Assembly: GCF_034702125.1 (NCBI RefSeq)
Contig: NC_085872.1
Coordinates: forward strand, 34,148,588-34,212,587
Direction: 5' to 3'
Source: Engraulis encrasicolus
Lineage: Eukaryota > Chordata > Actinopteri > Clupeiformes > Engraulidae
Length of the DNA: 64,000 nucleotides
Part shown: positions 11,901 through 24,433 of the stretch, piece by piece
How the letters are laid out: each line of letters starts with the position of its first letter
Numbering within the stretch: the first letter of the stretch is position 1
Notes under the pieces: generated by a model
Database searches by the model: none
The model's input: only the letters and a program-made list of their open reading frames with translations
Told to the model about the DNA's origin: nothing
Translations under genes and position numbers: made by a program

Positions 11901-13617
11901 TTGCCGGGCCAGGGACAAACTCATTTGAAAGGGCCCCCGAACCAAAACATACAATGTAAGGATGCCTCCATTTTGGGCCCCCTCTCTCTCTTGGCCCGGG
12001 ACAACTGACCCCTTTGTCTAAAAACAAAAAGTTGTCGTTGATTGGTCATAGTGTTGGCCATGGCAGTGCAGAGGCCCAGTAATGACGAGCAAGCCCAGAC
12101 AAAATGTTTCACATTCAGTCTGGCACGTCCATGCAACTCTCCCATAATTCTTCCACAACTCAAGATGTTGATGCAATATCTTTTAACGGTACCTCTCTGT
12201 GGTATTGTTTGGCAACAAGCAAATCCTAATAGTCATATTCATATATCTGTGTCTGAAACCATAATTATGAAAAAATTCTTAACTGAATGGGGTTGATAAA
12301 TGCCTCCAGTATCATGTTACACTGTGGGCTGTTAGAGGTCAATGGCAGGATATTTGAGGATTTTTGTTTGCTTTTTCAAATGTAAAACCTGACTCTCCTA
12401 CACTCATCGTGTTCACTTCCTTGAGTACAACCTGACCAACATGACAGGAAGCACCAGACAGCTGTGTGGGTCTACGCTTTACATGAGTGCCATTAACCCA
12501 TTTTGTCCTAAGCTCTTTTTGGGAAATGGTGCCCTCTGCCTATTAAATCTTAAATATCTCAGCCTCCGAAGCACATACAAACATTAAATAAGTTGCATTT
12601 AAAAGCTAGGACCCTCATTTTACATTAGAATGTGTTCATTCAGCTCTAACATACCCACATTTTAATAAATAAACACTCTAATCTCAAGAGCCTATATGCA
12701 GCATATATGTGTCTCCAGGATAAAATTAAGTTGAGTCATGTTCATCATGTCCAATTTATGTGCTTTCTCATTTGCTGAGCCAGGGTGTTTTAATTACCCC
12801 ATGCTTCATGTCTCCCCCTGCTGGTGGAAGGCTGAAATGATTTTCTCCTGTAGCAATCACACACAGAACACAGAAAAGTCAAGATAACATGAGATTTCAC
12901 TTGAGAGGTTGTGTATAGTTTTAAGACAATACAACAGAGTTCAATGAGAAAATCTTTCTTTAATCCAACCATAAATGCGGCATCTATAAATAACACAGAT
13001 TTTTTTTCCATAAATAATACAAAAAACAAACACAAAGAGAAACATGTACATTAGATGAGACCATGCACAGATACACATAAAAAACATGAAACAATAATTC
13101 ACAGAGGGAAAAAAGGGAATGAGTACAAAAGTAATGGACAAATGCTACTGGGTACTATTATTTCGAAGTACAGTATCTTACAGTTCACAGTTAGTTCTAA
13201 GGTTCACAATGGAAGATGTAGTATTTACTAGCAGTCAGTTCAGTGGTTAATTAAATGAGGTCACATGCTGCTAATGGGGTCTCTGTGTGCTTTTTGATTT
13301 ACTTTCATACCCCTGTCAGACGTTCACCTAAAGAGAAACATAGACACTGTTTGCCCTTATCTGCACAGTCTCAGATTTGATTTGTACTTTGTATCAATCA
13401 GAAACACAGTGCCCCCCACTCTGTTCCTATGGTGTCTTGGCCACCTAGTTTGAAACGGTAATGCCAGGTGTATACAGTATTTCACTTTAAAACAGTAAAT
13501 TACAGTGAGAGGTATATTGCAAAGCAACAGCTCCTGGTGAAGCCGACCTGTAGTAGCCTAAACCTGCTGTGTTTGGCTGGAGTCTCTACAGGAGTCCAAC
13601 CAGACAAGTTAGCGCAA

Positions 13618-13664
<47 letters not shown>

Positions 13665-13890
13665 CGTGCATGTGCGTGCATGCGTCTGCACGCATGCATG
13701 TTCTTTCTAAACTTCAGAAGACACCACACTGCCTTTGTGAGCAGAGTTGCTGCAGGATGCAGCACATTTGATTTCATGGGAGTGAGTCCACGGTGTGATA
13801 TAACAGAAGGCACTGGCAGAGAGGCTGGCGAGCTGGACAGGCTGGCTGGGCAGCTGCAAAGGGCTGAGTGGCAGGGCTTGGTCCACAACA
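8931..13890. other. intron/5' region of the semaphorin gene and 3' flank of stap2
   Basis: No coding exon was found. The stretch holds a piggyBac-like MITE (12497-12725), a (TG)n array (about 13620-13660), a possible transposon terminus near 11880-12020 (CAGGGCCGC start, not classified), and an NRF1-like TGCATGCGCA near 10884 that could mark the semaphorin promoter. On the minus strand an ATTAAA at about 12959-12964 could serve as the stap2 poly(A) signal. Confidence 0.4.
12497..12725. mobile_element. piggyBac-like MITE, uninterrupted copy
   Basis: Same family as the outer element of the 4.2-6.2 kb nest, starting CCCATTTTGTCCTAAG after TTAA. It carries a single TTAA (in GTTGCATTTAAAAGC) where the other copy holds the 1.7-kb insert. 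Its right end is decayed. Confidence 0.75.
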
Positions 13891-14063
13891 TTACTCCTGG
13901 TTGACTTTCTGACGCTTCTCCAGCTTCAGTTTCAGCTCCTCCGTGAAGCCTGAGGAGAAGAGAGGAGAGGAGAGGAGAGGAGAGGAGAGGAGAGGAGAGG
14001 AGAAGAGAGGAGAGGAGAGAAGAAGACCAGAGCAGAGTTAAAGAGAAGAAGTGGGAGACTCAG

Positions 14064-14101
<38 letters not shown>

Positions 14102-14297
14102 GTTTGGGGTCAGTATGAATGAGATGTCTACATGTGCTGACAGCCTCGTCCTGTTCCCTGATTGTTTCAGAAACTAGGCCACAAGACCTCTATTGTGCCC
14201 CTCTTCATTTAGAGTGGGTCAGTAAGTGTGTGTGTGTGTGCGTCTGTGTGTGTGTGCGCGTGCGTACGTGTGCGCGCGTGCGTACGTGTGCGCGCGC

Positions 14298-14330
<33 letters not shown>
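13620..14330. repeat. cluster of (TG)n, (AGAGG)n and (TG/CG)n microsatellites
   Basis: (TG)n at 13620-13660, (AGAGG)n at about 13952-14020, (TG)n at 14064-14094, and alternating TG/CG at 14225-14330. The AGAGG array directly abuts the acceptor of stap2 exon 11. The alternating purine-pyrimidine tract can form Z-DNA. Confidence 0.9.
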
Positions 14331-14334
<4 letters not shown>

Positions 14335-17300
14335 CGCTCGCGCTTGTGTGTTCGTGCGCGTGAGCGAGCTGTATGTTTACTACACCCAAGCCCAGACATT
14401 GTTTGTGTGCAGAGGAAAGGCATATTCTTATTGTCTGCAAGACCTGCCACATTCAGCAACATGAAAAGCCCAAAGTGAAGTAACCAATGAATCAACCACT
14501 CAAAAAGCAAGTCACCTCTAGCTCTAGGCAATGTCTATATGTACAGTGTATATACTGTCGACATTTCTGAACGATACGTTCACTTTGCTAACATGAAGAC
14601 ATACAAATAATTGTTACAAAAGCAAAGCCATCTTGCAGTGGTTAAAACCAGTGCATGACATGAGACGTTATGGGTTGAAGTCCCTGACTGTGGCTGTGTA
14701 AGGATTTTTGCATTCGTGTTGGATTGTCTGTATAAGCCTGTGACACATACACTGGTGGAAAGGCAAGAGTACACGTTTATGACCTACTTTGTGCAAGTGG
14801 AGAAGGCGAGAGTGTGAGGCGCTTCATGGGGCTCAGTGGCGTCTCTGTTGGGGAGAAGGAGCGGGGAGACGCCGGGCTCTGGGTCAGGGCCTGGTGGCGA
14901 GGGGACCATTTGTCTGTCGCTGCAGAATGGAAGATGGGAGGCACAGGAAGGGAGGGCAAGCAGGACACACAGAAAAAGGAAGAAAAAAATTCAAAGAGTT
15001 TGGAATGAAAGGAGCAAGTTGGGACGGCCAATGAGATAGCAAACAGGAAGTCCAAACGCTGAGCCAAAATGCCAAAACAAACTTTTGGGTTCATTCATTT
15101 CCTCCTGAGCCTTGGCTCAGAATCAGACTTGGCCCCCCATGAATGCCTCAGCTGTTGACACTGTTTCTTTTCTCTTCCTGCTCTCATCTTTGCAAACTGG
15201 CTGAACACAGAAATAATATACTGCAGTGCTTAACCCAGGGACAAGCCCTGCAACATTGCCTGGTGCTGAACTAGATATTGAAAGGCAATGCAGATACACA
15301 TAATTACTGAGCATCAGGGCTTGACATTAACTTTGTTGCTTGCTGGCCACTGTGGCTAGTGGTTTTCCTGAGTCAATAGCCATCCAGCTATTCTACTAGC
15401 CACAAATTAGATTTAAAAAAAAAATGTATCACGACACAGTACATCTAACCTCAGAGGATGAGGTGCTTTAAGCAAGAAGATGAGTTCATGGGTTTCTACA
15501 TGGAAATAAAACAAATAGAAACTGAGTAACTGAGCTTTTTCTTGAACTTAAATAGAAACTATTTATACACAAGAGGCAAAGTGCAGAATATAAGTTATTC
15601 TGATATGTCATACCATAGAATAAGCTTCCTGCCAAATTGGCTAGTGACACTGAAATTGTTACCAGCCACAGCTAAGTTTTACCAGCATTGGGCCGGTTGG
15701 CAGGTGCCAGTGTCAAGCCCTGCTGAGCATATAAGAATGTGATAATCATAACCACATTTACACTGCAAGTTGCTGTGTCTGGGAATGCTGTTGACCCAGC
15801 CGTGGATCAACCGGCTGGGCACTCGACTGCTACACCGGCGACGCTGGTTCAATTCCGACCCGAGGTCATTTGCCGAGCCCTCCCCATCTCTCTCTCCCCG
15901 CTAATTTCCTGTCCCACTCTTCACTGTCTCTGTCAAAATAAAGGCGTAAAAAGCCTCCCCCATAATATTTTAAAGAAATAAGTACCCTGTTTTGGTGGGA
16001 GGACAGGTCCTCGGACAGGTGTTGCTCCCCGGACACAGTGCAAAGTCCTTTCCCCGTTCTCATCATTGGATGACACAAATGCTGTGCGACAGAAAAAAAC
16101 CGACATATTTCTCAATTGTGAACAAAATAGTAAATAACACGAATCAATGGAATATGCATTACTTCATTCAAAGTGGTGAAGTGTGGGATTGAATATGCAT
16201 GCACACATATTGTTCTGTATTTATATTGTGACTCAGACTTACTGATATTTTCTTCATAAGGCTCCTCTAGTAAGAAAGGCTGCAGAGTCCCTGATGTCTT
16301 CTCCACGAGGGCATTTATAACATCATACAGTGTTTCACACGGGATCTACAGATAAGAAATCAAAATGCAACCAAAGACTGGTTTTAGCTCAGCCTCATGA
16401 TGACAGGCCATAAGCAGGACAGTTGACAGAAAATGAAGCAGCCACACATACCGGATTTTCCACATCTATCACATATCCCCCTTGGTGCTTCTGAGTTACA
16501 CGATAGTGCCTGAACACAGACCTGGGAGATATTCATGGGAAATAGGAGAAATCATACATATGCAATACACACACAGAACATTCATTTCTCAAACATCTCT
16601 CTCTCACTCACACTCACACACACATACCCACACACACACAGCCTCCAATCGAAAACAACTTTCTATCATGGCAACATGTTGCACAATACAACTTTTTGAA
16701 TCATGGTAAGAAGAGTGCATCTGAAGCATTTAGGTTTGCAGAAGCCGATGCCTTTAAAGTGTAAGGCAGATATGACAAGAGATGACATACTGTATCACTT
16801 TCTGGATAGTGTCAGGCTGACCACATGGTTTTGCGCATGTATTGCACAATAGTGCATTCGGCGTGGTGGTGCGACGCCTTTTGAAGTTAAAGTGTGCACC
16901 TCAAACGCAACGGTATAGCACTTTCATGAACTTTTGTCACGTGACGAGGTTTGCAAAGTTTTGTTTTGCCACTGCGAATTTCTGTTGCTAAACGCGAAAA
17001 ATTCTCTGCTGTGCCCAGACCAAAACTATCCCTAACCCTAACCTGTCAGTAAAACAATGTTTCTGAAGCTTTACTTTTGCCAAGTGCAAGGGATTGGCAA
17101 ATGTCTTGCTAAATTGTGCCCAAACCAAAACCACCTCTAAACCTAACCTGTCACAGGGTGTTGTGGAGCACGCCTTAACTTGCAAAGGCGTATATGACAA
17201 GCGATATTCTGTTCAAATCAGCTTGTCATCCTCTCATGATGCCATGTTGATAGTGTAGAGCACTGAGGAAGACTAGGAGGTATGTACTGTATGTATTCTG

Positions 17301-17537
17301 GGATGCAAGCAAGTACAGAGCAGGAGTGAGGGAGGGAGGTGAGAAAAGGCAAGTGGTTACCCGTTTAGATCTTGTCTGGTTGTGACGGCCAATGATGTTC
17401 CATCCCTGCCGGGCCTCAGCAGCATGTTCCCACAGTCAGGGTACCTCTCCAGGAGAACCTCTGCCTCTACTCGCGACACGGGACGAAAACACCTGCCCAA
17501 ACACACATTGCACAGGCTATGAAAGAATGTCAAGTAC

Positions 17538-17574
<37 letters not shown>

Positions 17575-19345
17575 CACACACACGATTTGGAACACGCCAT
17601 AGAAAGTAATAATCCAAAGAATGTTAAGTAATTCCCGCTGCAAAAATACCCATAAGACTCTGAACTCAATTTTCATATTTGTCACTTAGTCTGAATTAGT
17701 TTTCCCCAGCTTGATAACTCCTTGGCATACCCTCCGCTTTTTCAAATACAAAAACGTGCCACGGTATAGATCTGCTGATGCACGCACATTCCAAAGTTCC
17801 AACGAAAACAATCCTGTTTGAACCTGGTGTAAAATTTCCAAGCATGCACACACACAACAAATAGCCACACAGTCACAACATTGGGCAATTCTCCTGTATA
17901 GTGAGGGGTGGAGGTGTACGGCTGCCCTACACTTGACTGCGGTGTAATAATAAACTGTTTGATATGTGACGGAAACTACCTAGTCAGAAAAAAAGCCTCT
18001 GAAACAAGTATTTCCCTGCACCATACAGCCTCACATAGCCTTGGGGTAAGAAGGAGACAGGAGGGAACTCACGGGGGGATCTCTCCCACCAGGGGTAGAG
18101 AGAGTGGGGAGGAAGGGGCACGCGAGAGGGAGCGCGTCTTCCGTCTCTGTTTCTCCCGCTCCACTACCTCGTTGAGCATGAGCAGTTGACCAGGAAGAAG
18201 AGTCAGGGAGCTGGGTATGGAGAGCTGCAGACAGGGCAGACATGAAACAACATGAAGTATGAAGCGGCAAGGTATTTTTTAAATGACTTGCCTAGTTGTA
18301 GTGTCAGTATACTATTCGGGTATAGTGCACATGCATAACTGAACAGCTCTTTTCCAAAAGGACTTAGTAAAATAGTCATGGTCAAAAGATCAAAGAGGAG
18401 GGAACTTAAAACTTTTTTCAGTTGGCCTTGATAAATGAGAGGAAAATGTCTGCACACTTAAATCCTTGTTGTGTTCTTTTAATTTTCCAAGCCTTTGGTC
18501 TGCTGACCTTCCTCAGGGCTCCTCAGTTAGCCTTGAAAAACATCTACACGTGAACACGTTTGTTTCCAGTTTTACCAAGGTTTCTGGGTGCTCAACATTT
18601 TGTATGACAAAGAATGAACAGTGAAATGGGCTGTTGTTAAAAGTGAAATGATTGCCACTGCACTGATAACAAAGACGGTTCTTAAACAGAAGTACAAGCA
18701 GCATGTTACTGGCTGAGCACTAGAGCCCTGGCTCAGATTACCCTCAGAGAAGGTCTTGACCATGACTCATCAAGATCAGATATATAAAATCAAAAAAGAA
18801 AAAAGGAATGCTTCACTCGGTCATTTGTGCAAGTAGTGCTTCAAAAGTTTTCTTCTTTTAAAAAAAAAAATAAGATCCAGATATATGGGTCAAATACTTT
18901 TTTTGGGCTCAGATGTCAGGAGATGCAATGGCATCTAATGCCCATAAATGAATTAGTAAGTGGAGGTTGATATGCTCTAATGACGATGCTTCTGAGATAA
19001 TCCACTAAAAACAAACAAACAAAAAATCCATACAATAGTGGCATTGTGACGGTCGTTGTGCTGCCCTGATTGGTTTAACTGCTGAAACTTCATTGACCCA
19101 TATGGAGTCTGATCAAAGCCAAATCCGCACATAAACATGGAAAGTTAATTTATAAGAAAACAACAATGATTTACTGACATCCACAACTGCGTAGAGAAAA
19201 CCTTTCCAGAGTTCACGTGCTTCCAGATTCGGTGCCTATACAAGAAGATAAAAGAAAGGATTAAAGGAGAGATTATGAATAAACCACCACAGAGTAATAT
19301 GCATAGAAATATATGCAAAATATCCAAAAAGAGAGCATGCAAGCA

Positions 19346-19412
<67 letters not shown>

Positions 19413-21245
19413 TGTGTATGTGACTCATGCCATTCTTGTGCTGAGTGTTGGATGAGAGGTAATGCATTGATGCCTACTGTCAGCTTGGTTTCGCCATCCT
19501 TCAAGCGCAGACTGAAGCGAGCCGCTTCCAGGTTTCTGTCTCGGCTGCAGTCATCAGCCAACGAGACAAAGCCACTCAAGTCCAGCTTCTCCACATACTG
19601 CTCCACACAGACACAAATGAAATTGACACGAGGTGACCAAAGAGATAAAAAAGACCCAAAACTGTTTTGTATGATAAACAATATAAAATGTGTTTGCCAC
19701 ACCAGCTTTTCAGTTTCTACAGCATTTCGTCTCTTGTTTTGTAACTCACATGTGTGTCCTTGGTGTTGTTGAAGAAATAGAGCGAGTTTCCACACAGACA
19801 TGTCCACAGCCGTCGGGACACCTACATGATGAAAACAATGGCAGGACAATCTCTGCATCTCATGGAACAACATTACTGGGCCTTTTTCATAGAATTATGC
19901 ATACCACATTAATTACAATAAAACAATGTGCTGAGCGTTGTGCCTGAGATCGACATGCCCAGGGTACCATGTGTTTGCAGAGATGCAGATACTGACAGGA
20001 CTTCATCCAACATTTCACAAAATGGACAATTGAAACTGCACATATTTAAAGAGCCACACATTTACATTCAGTCGCACAGTGCATAAATCACTTCGACTCG
20101 TGCTTGCACTCAGCAATATAAATGTTTCACACAATAGGGCCAAATAGCTCCCCAAGGGGGCAGCGCGCACACTCCGCGCAGGGCCACAGCTGTTCCTAAT
20201 CTGACCCGGGACCATCCTCCATACACACCCTGCACCTGAACCCTGTGTCACCAGTATCACTGTTGTTTTCATGCTTGCATACAGCTCCATGAAACATCTC
20301 TCCATAGCAAGTTATATAGACCCTACCCTAGTTCTAGATCGTTTTTGCTGCATGTAATACATTTTCAGTCTGACAGACTGACAGTCTAGCTGTCATGTCC
20401 GAGAGTAAACAATCTACAACCCCACATGTTCAAGCGTATTAAATATGTTTATGATAAAGGTTTCGAAAGAGCTCGTGCGTACCGTGACCTATATGTAATC
20501 GTTCCACTGCCTGTAGACGCGAAACATCAACGATTCATTAAAATAATTTGCTTGGAATGACTGGCATTGGAATTGGCACAGCCATAGATGCGCCTGGAGC
20601 ACGCCAGGAAATGTATGACCGATTGGGATGACAGCACCAAATTCTCTCAGCAGTAGATAACCCATGCCACAATGAGCTCAATTGTTCCTGCGAGGAGGCG
20701 AAAACAGCCGCTCACTGACCAAGTCACTGAATTAGTATGGAACTACGGGTTTGAAATTACTCACGGCAATGTTGTCTCATTTGAATGCACCACCAGTGTG
20801 ATTAGAAATATCATATGCCGCACTTCACACAAAGCGAATGCAACGCAAAAGTGATCAGTAAATGCATCAGCTGGTGTAATTAAGGAATGGAGGCTATTAT
20901 TTTCTCTACAAGACACGAGTTTAAAAGTGATGCAATGTGATGATAATCGTACGTCTTATTATGGCATTCGTTTGTAACTAAACGCTGTCCGAGGATTTAA
21001 ACCCGCCTCGCCCATGCAGACAACTCAGCGGCGCCTATCCAAGTACAGTTATGGGAACCATGTGGAATTCAGTCTCAACTGATAACGTTTCATGTTTTCC
21101 TAATGCATCTTACTGACACAAATGGATGAACTGTATGACCCACCTTCTCTTTTGGTCCTCTTTTCTCGAGGTATCCCTCGTAGTAGCAAGGAGGCAGCTG
21201 GGCTCTGGATCCACCGGTTCGCTGCTTGACTGGAGCAGCCGCCAT
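13891..21245 (-). CDS. stap2: signal-transducing adaptor protein 2 (PH + SH2 adaptor)
   Basis: Cytoplasmic adaptor acting downstream of cytokine and growth-factor receptors and tyrosine kinases. Eleven exons in frame: 21245-21144, 19821-19750, 19597-19478, 19235-19179, 18224-18073, 17492-17361, 16521-16452, 16345-16243, 16081-15986, 14919-14788, 13949-13891; 364 codons plus stop (human about 403). The PH domain is about residues 18-117 (PPCYYEGYLEKRGP, LWKGFLYAVVD). The SH2 domain is about 170-270 (VLLERYPDCGNMLLRPG with the phosphotyrosine-binding Arg; VFRHYRV). The last exon reads TEELKLKLEKRQ, matching the conserved STAP2 C-terminal helix. Exon 10 is a Ser/Pro linker with about six SP sites. 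I see no YxxQ motif like the STAT3-docking site of human STAP2, so it is lost or lies in an exon I missed. Neighbouring sh3gl1 matches the human 19p13.3 order. Confidence 0.95.
15315..15722. mobile_element. hAT-type non-autonomous element with perfect 8-bp target duplication
   Basis: It starts CAGGGCTTGACATTAAC and ends GTGTCAAGCCCTG. The 8-bp duplication CTGAGCAT is at 15307-15314 and 15723-15730. Subterminal GCTAGTGG / CCACAAATTAG-like stretches resemble those of the large element at 54.9-61.3 kb. It lies in stap2 intron 9. Confidence 0.85.
15793..15965 (+). repeat. tRNA-derived SINE (family 1), uninterrupted copy
   Basis: It reads the same tRNA-like head, the CCCGAGGTCATTTGCCGAG body and the AATAAAGGCGTAAAAAGCC end as the copy at 6.25 kb. 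It ends about 20 bp before stap2 exon 9. Confidence 0.75.
19349..19411. repeat. (GA)n microsatellite in stap2 intron 3
   Basis: About 31 GA units, reading (CU)n in the stap2 transcript, about 110 nt upstream of exon 4. Confidence 0.95.
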
Positions 21246-21645
21246 ATGTATCGCCAGCCAGCAACGGATTATCAGGACAAAGGGGCTGCTACAGTGATTG
21301 GGGAGATGGCACGCCTTTTTCTGATGAGAGATCACCGGGGATTTTCGTGAACAGAACTCCGGGCGGCCGGTGCTCTCCACCCATATCTTGGGTTGGCAAG
21401 CTATTGGGTCTAGTGTCAGTTAGGCTATTGCAACCATAAAGACGGTAGAATAAGACAGAATATGTCATGCTGTTTGAAGTGCTCAATGAACATCTGGGTG
21501 ATTTCTCAAATGGGCCCAATTTAGAAGACTGCCCATATTACCCACAATGGGTAATGTAATAGCCTATCAAATAGGCCATCATTTAAGCAAAGGATAGCTA
21601 CATAACACATTTCTCACAAAGAGTCGAGGAAACCAATTGAGAACC
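21246..21645 (-). promoter_or_regulatory. short interval with the stap2 promoter and the sh3gl1 3' end
   Basis: Only about 400 bp separate the stap2 start codon (21245) from the likely sh3gl1 poly(A) signal (AATAAA on the minus strand at 21646-21651). The stap2 promoter and 5' UTR must lie here or overlap the sh3gl1 3' UTR. No TATA box stands out. Confidence 0.45.
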
Positions 21646-22575
21646 TTTATTTTTCATTAATTGAATGATTCAAATGCATCATTTTTTTTTAACAATTGCC
21701 ACTGAAAACGTACCAAACAAGGTTTTAAAAATACATCTTCAGAAAATATTATGTGCAACTCAAAATGACAATTTTCTCATTTCCAGCAATATGAGATGGT
21801 TGCAATACCAAGCAGTATGCTAAAAATATATGTTTTAAATAATAGAGTTTAATATTTGCATAATCAATAAACACATGGTTGTGGTCCATATTAAAATGGA
21901 TAGCCAGTAGAAAATAACCACGCCAGCATGCTTGGAGGTACCAAAGAAACTTAAGTAACCATGCAGTAACATAAATTAGTGTTTTTTGTGGCATTTTCAC
22001 ATTTTAAGACAAGTAATGCCTGTAGTGGTGTGAATAGTCAAAAGACCACATATCTGCACTACATAAAATAGATTAAAAATGTACCTATACATCTTAAATA
22101 CATAAATGAACATGCATAGTTTGTGAGGCGTAACACATTTTAAAACCCATTCACAATCACCTCATTACAGAGAAAATAGAAAACATTTAAACACTTAGGG
22201 CATAAAAACATCATGGAGTTGTAAACATGTAGCCTAAGATAGGTTAAGGTGTACCCCTGGTGAAAATGCAAGTGTCTGAATCTTGTTCCAAACCTGAAAC
22301 ATCCCCTGTCAAACAGACCGTTTACTAATTCTTTTCAAAAATTGACTTGAGAGTTTGCATTTTGTGAGTATTTTGGGTAACATGACAGCTTTGGCAACAT
22401 CAATGAGAATAAAAGGCAATACATCTTATTAGGCCATGGGTATAAAAGGGACACAGATCCAAGAATATAAAAAACTAAATTGGATGGTTCTTAAAATATT
22501 TTGTCAAATATTTCACCCTGTCCATATCCTTCCTTATCTTTTTTTAAGGCAACTAACCCTTTGGTTAAGAGTGCC

Positions 22576-22681
<106 letters not shown>

Positions 22682-23274
22682 AGTAAGTAAGTAAGTGTGC
22701 ATAATGAGAGAGAGCTCTGCTCCACCATCGTGCCCTAACTCTGACAGAAGGCTAACTGGTCTCTGAAGCCCAACTCCTGCATTCCTGCATACACTTTCAC
22801 TTTCACACAGACTTCACAAGGCCATGCTCACACTGTACAAACACTGTAGCATTCAGAGGAGCTAGTCACCCTTCCTGAAACAGCAGATAGTGTCAACACT
22901 TCTTTACTACAATACTACAAGGAGAATGCAGCTTGCACACAGAGATTCTGCACAAATATAAATGTAAGTCTGGACAAAAAAGAGAGGCACCGCCTGAGAT
23001 TTGGTAAGGAGGTGTTTGTGAAAAGGAATGGGCCAGCTTTCAGTGGCCTAACAGAAAAAAAACTGCTCGGTGTATATGCTCAAGATTACACATACAGTGT
23101 AAAAAAGTGCCTGATGTCGCAATTGCAACGTTAGAGAGACTGATTAGTTACCTGTGCTGAAGCTCTCAACTTGACTTGACTTTGCAATATTGAGAGACCA
23201 ACTCTTCCAAAAGTCAAAACCATTTCCACCCAAAAGCACCACTGAAGAAAAAAAAGGTCCACATATAAAAGCTT

Positions 23275-23691
23275 AAAGGACCAGTTCAGTCAATTTCAAT
23301 ATGCTGTTGTATTGCTCACGCTACCCTTGACTTGTCAGTACCCGGTGATGCCACATTTTTCGGCTCAGCCCTTTCCGAGATATGAGCAATTCTAATGGGG
23401 GCAGCATTTGTTTACATTTTTAAAAAATGAAACATAGGCCAACTCCAAATATTTTCCCAAAAGGTACTGCTGTTTGCTAGTTGTCTGCTGATGTTTTATA
23501 ACCTTTTGGATGTTTTTGGGAATAAATAAAAGTGTTTTTTTGAAATGTAAACAAAGAGCTGCCCCCATTACAATGACCAGGACCTCAGAAACGGCTGAAG
23601 AAGAAGAAAAGAAAATCTCAGGCACTGACAAGTCCAGGGTAGTGTGAGCATTACAACTGCATGTTGAAATTGGCCAAACTGTCCCTTTAAG
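23275..23691. mobile_element. fold-back MITE, copy 2
   Basis: Closely similar to the 7.8 kb copy, with the same internal inverted halves around a TTGCTAGTTGTCTGCTGATG centre. It lies in the probable sh3gl1 3' UTR. Confidence 0.7.
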
Positions 23692-24433
23692 CAGCTTTGA
23701 GCTAGTTCATTTACAACCCATTCCTAAGTGTCTTAAGTAGGCCTATATTAGAAATATATACAACAAAAGATGCCCCTTTAGCCATACATAATAGAAAATA
23801 GTACAAGTACATAATACAAAATAGCAGTATTTGCTGCTTTTATGCATCTGGTCTGAAAAGTTGAGTCACAAAAGTTAACGTGTCTCTAAATATCTATGCT
23901 GCATTCTCATGTCCACCACTAGAGGGAGGTAGTAATTTGCACAAAAAAACACTAACCAGCAAGAGATAGAATGGCACAGTTGCTGAAGTCAATTCATAGA
24001 TACTATGTTATAATAAAAAGTAAATTAGTGATAGGACTGCTACCATAAAGACTACCAAGAAAATACACAGGAACTGATAGCAGCGGAAGCCTGATGAGTG
24101 TCTATTTCACCTGAACATCCAAAATGCAGAATTCTATTATGCAATGACTAACTCCAAATAGCATAACCACCAACCACTAGTGACCAATGTAATCCAAATA
24201 AACACATTTAACATGTGTGAAGTTTCACGGATACATTCATATTTTTTTCATTTTATAATTTTTTTTTGCATTTTACTTCATTGTTGTGGAAAGGTGCAGA
24301 TATATAGCATGCATGCTTAGATAGTGGGAGCTGGCCAGAAAGGAGGTCCACACATGTGAGTGTTATCTCTCACATGCCTCCTCTCGCCTCCGCTTTCCCT
24401 TCCTCTGTCTGTCTGTCTGTCTACCTTCCCTGT

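Noticed and set aside
17024..17045. Telomere-like CCCTAACCCTAACC
   Set aside because: Only two units, in a diverged direct duplication of about 100 bp; not an interstitial telomere array.
18488..18519. Third hammerhead-like motif on the minus strand (GCC-CTGAGGA-A-GGTC/GACC)
   Set aside because: Stem II pairs, but the GAAAC block reads AAAGG and the cleavage triplet is lost; at most a decayed relic.
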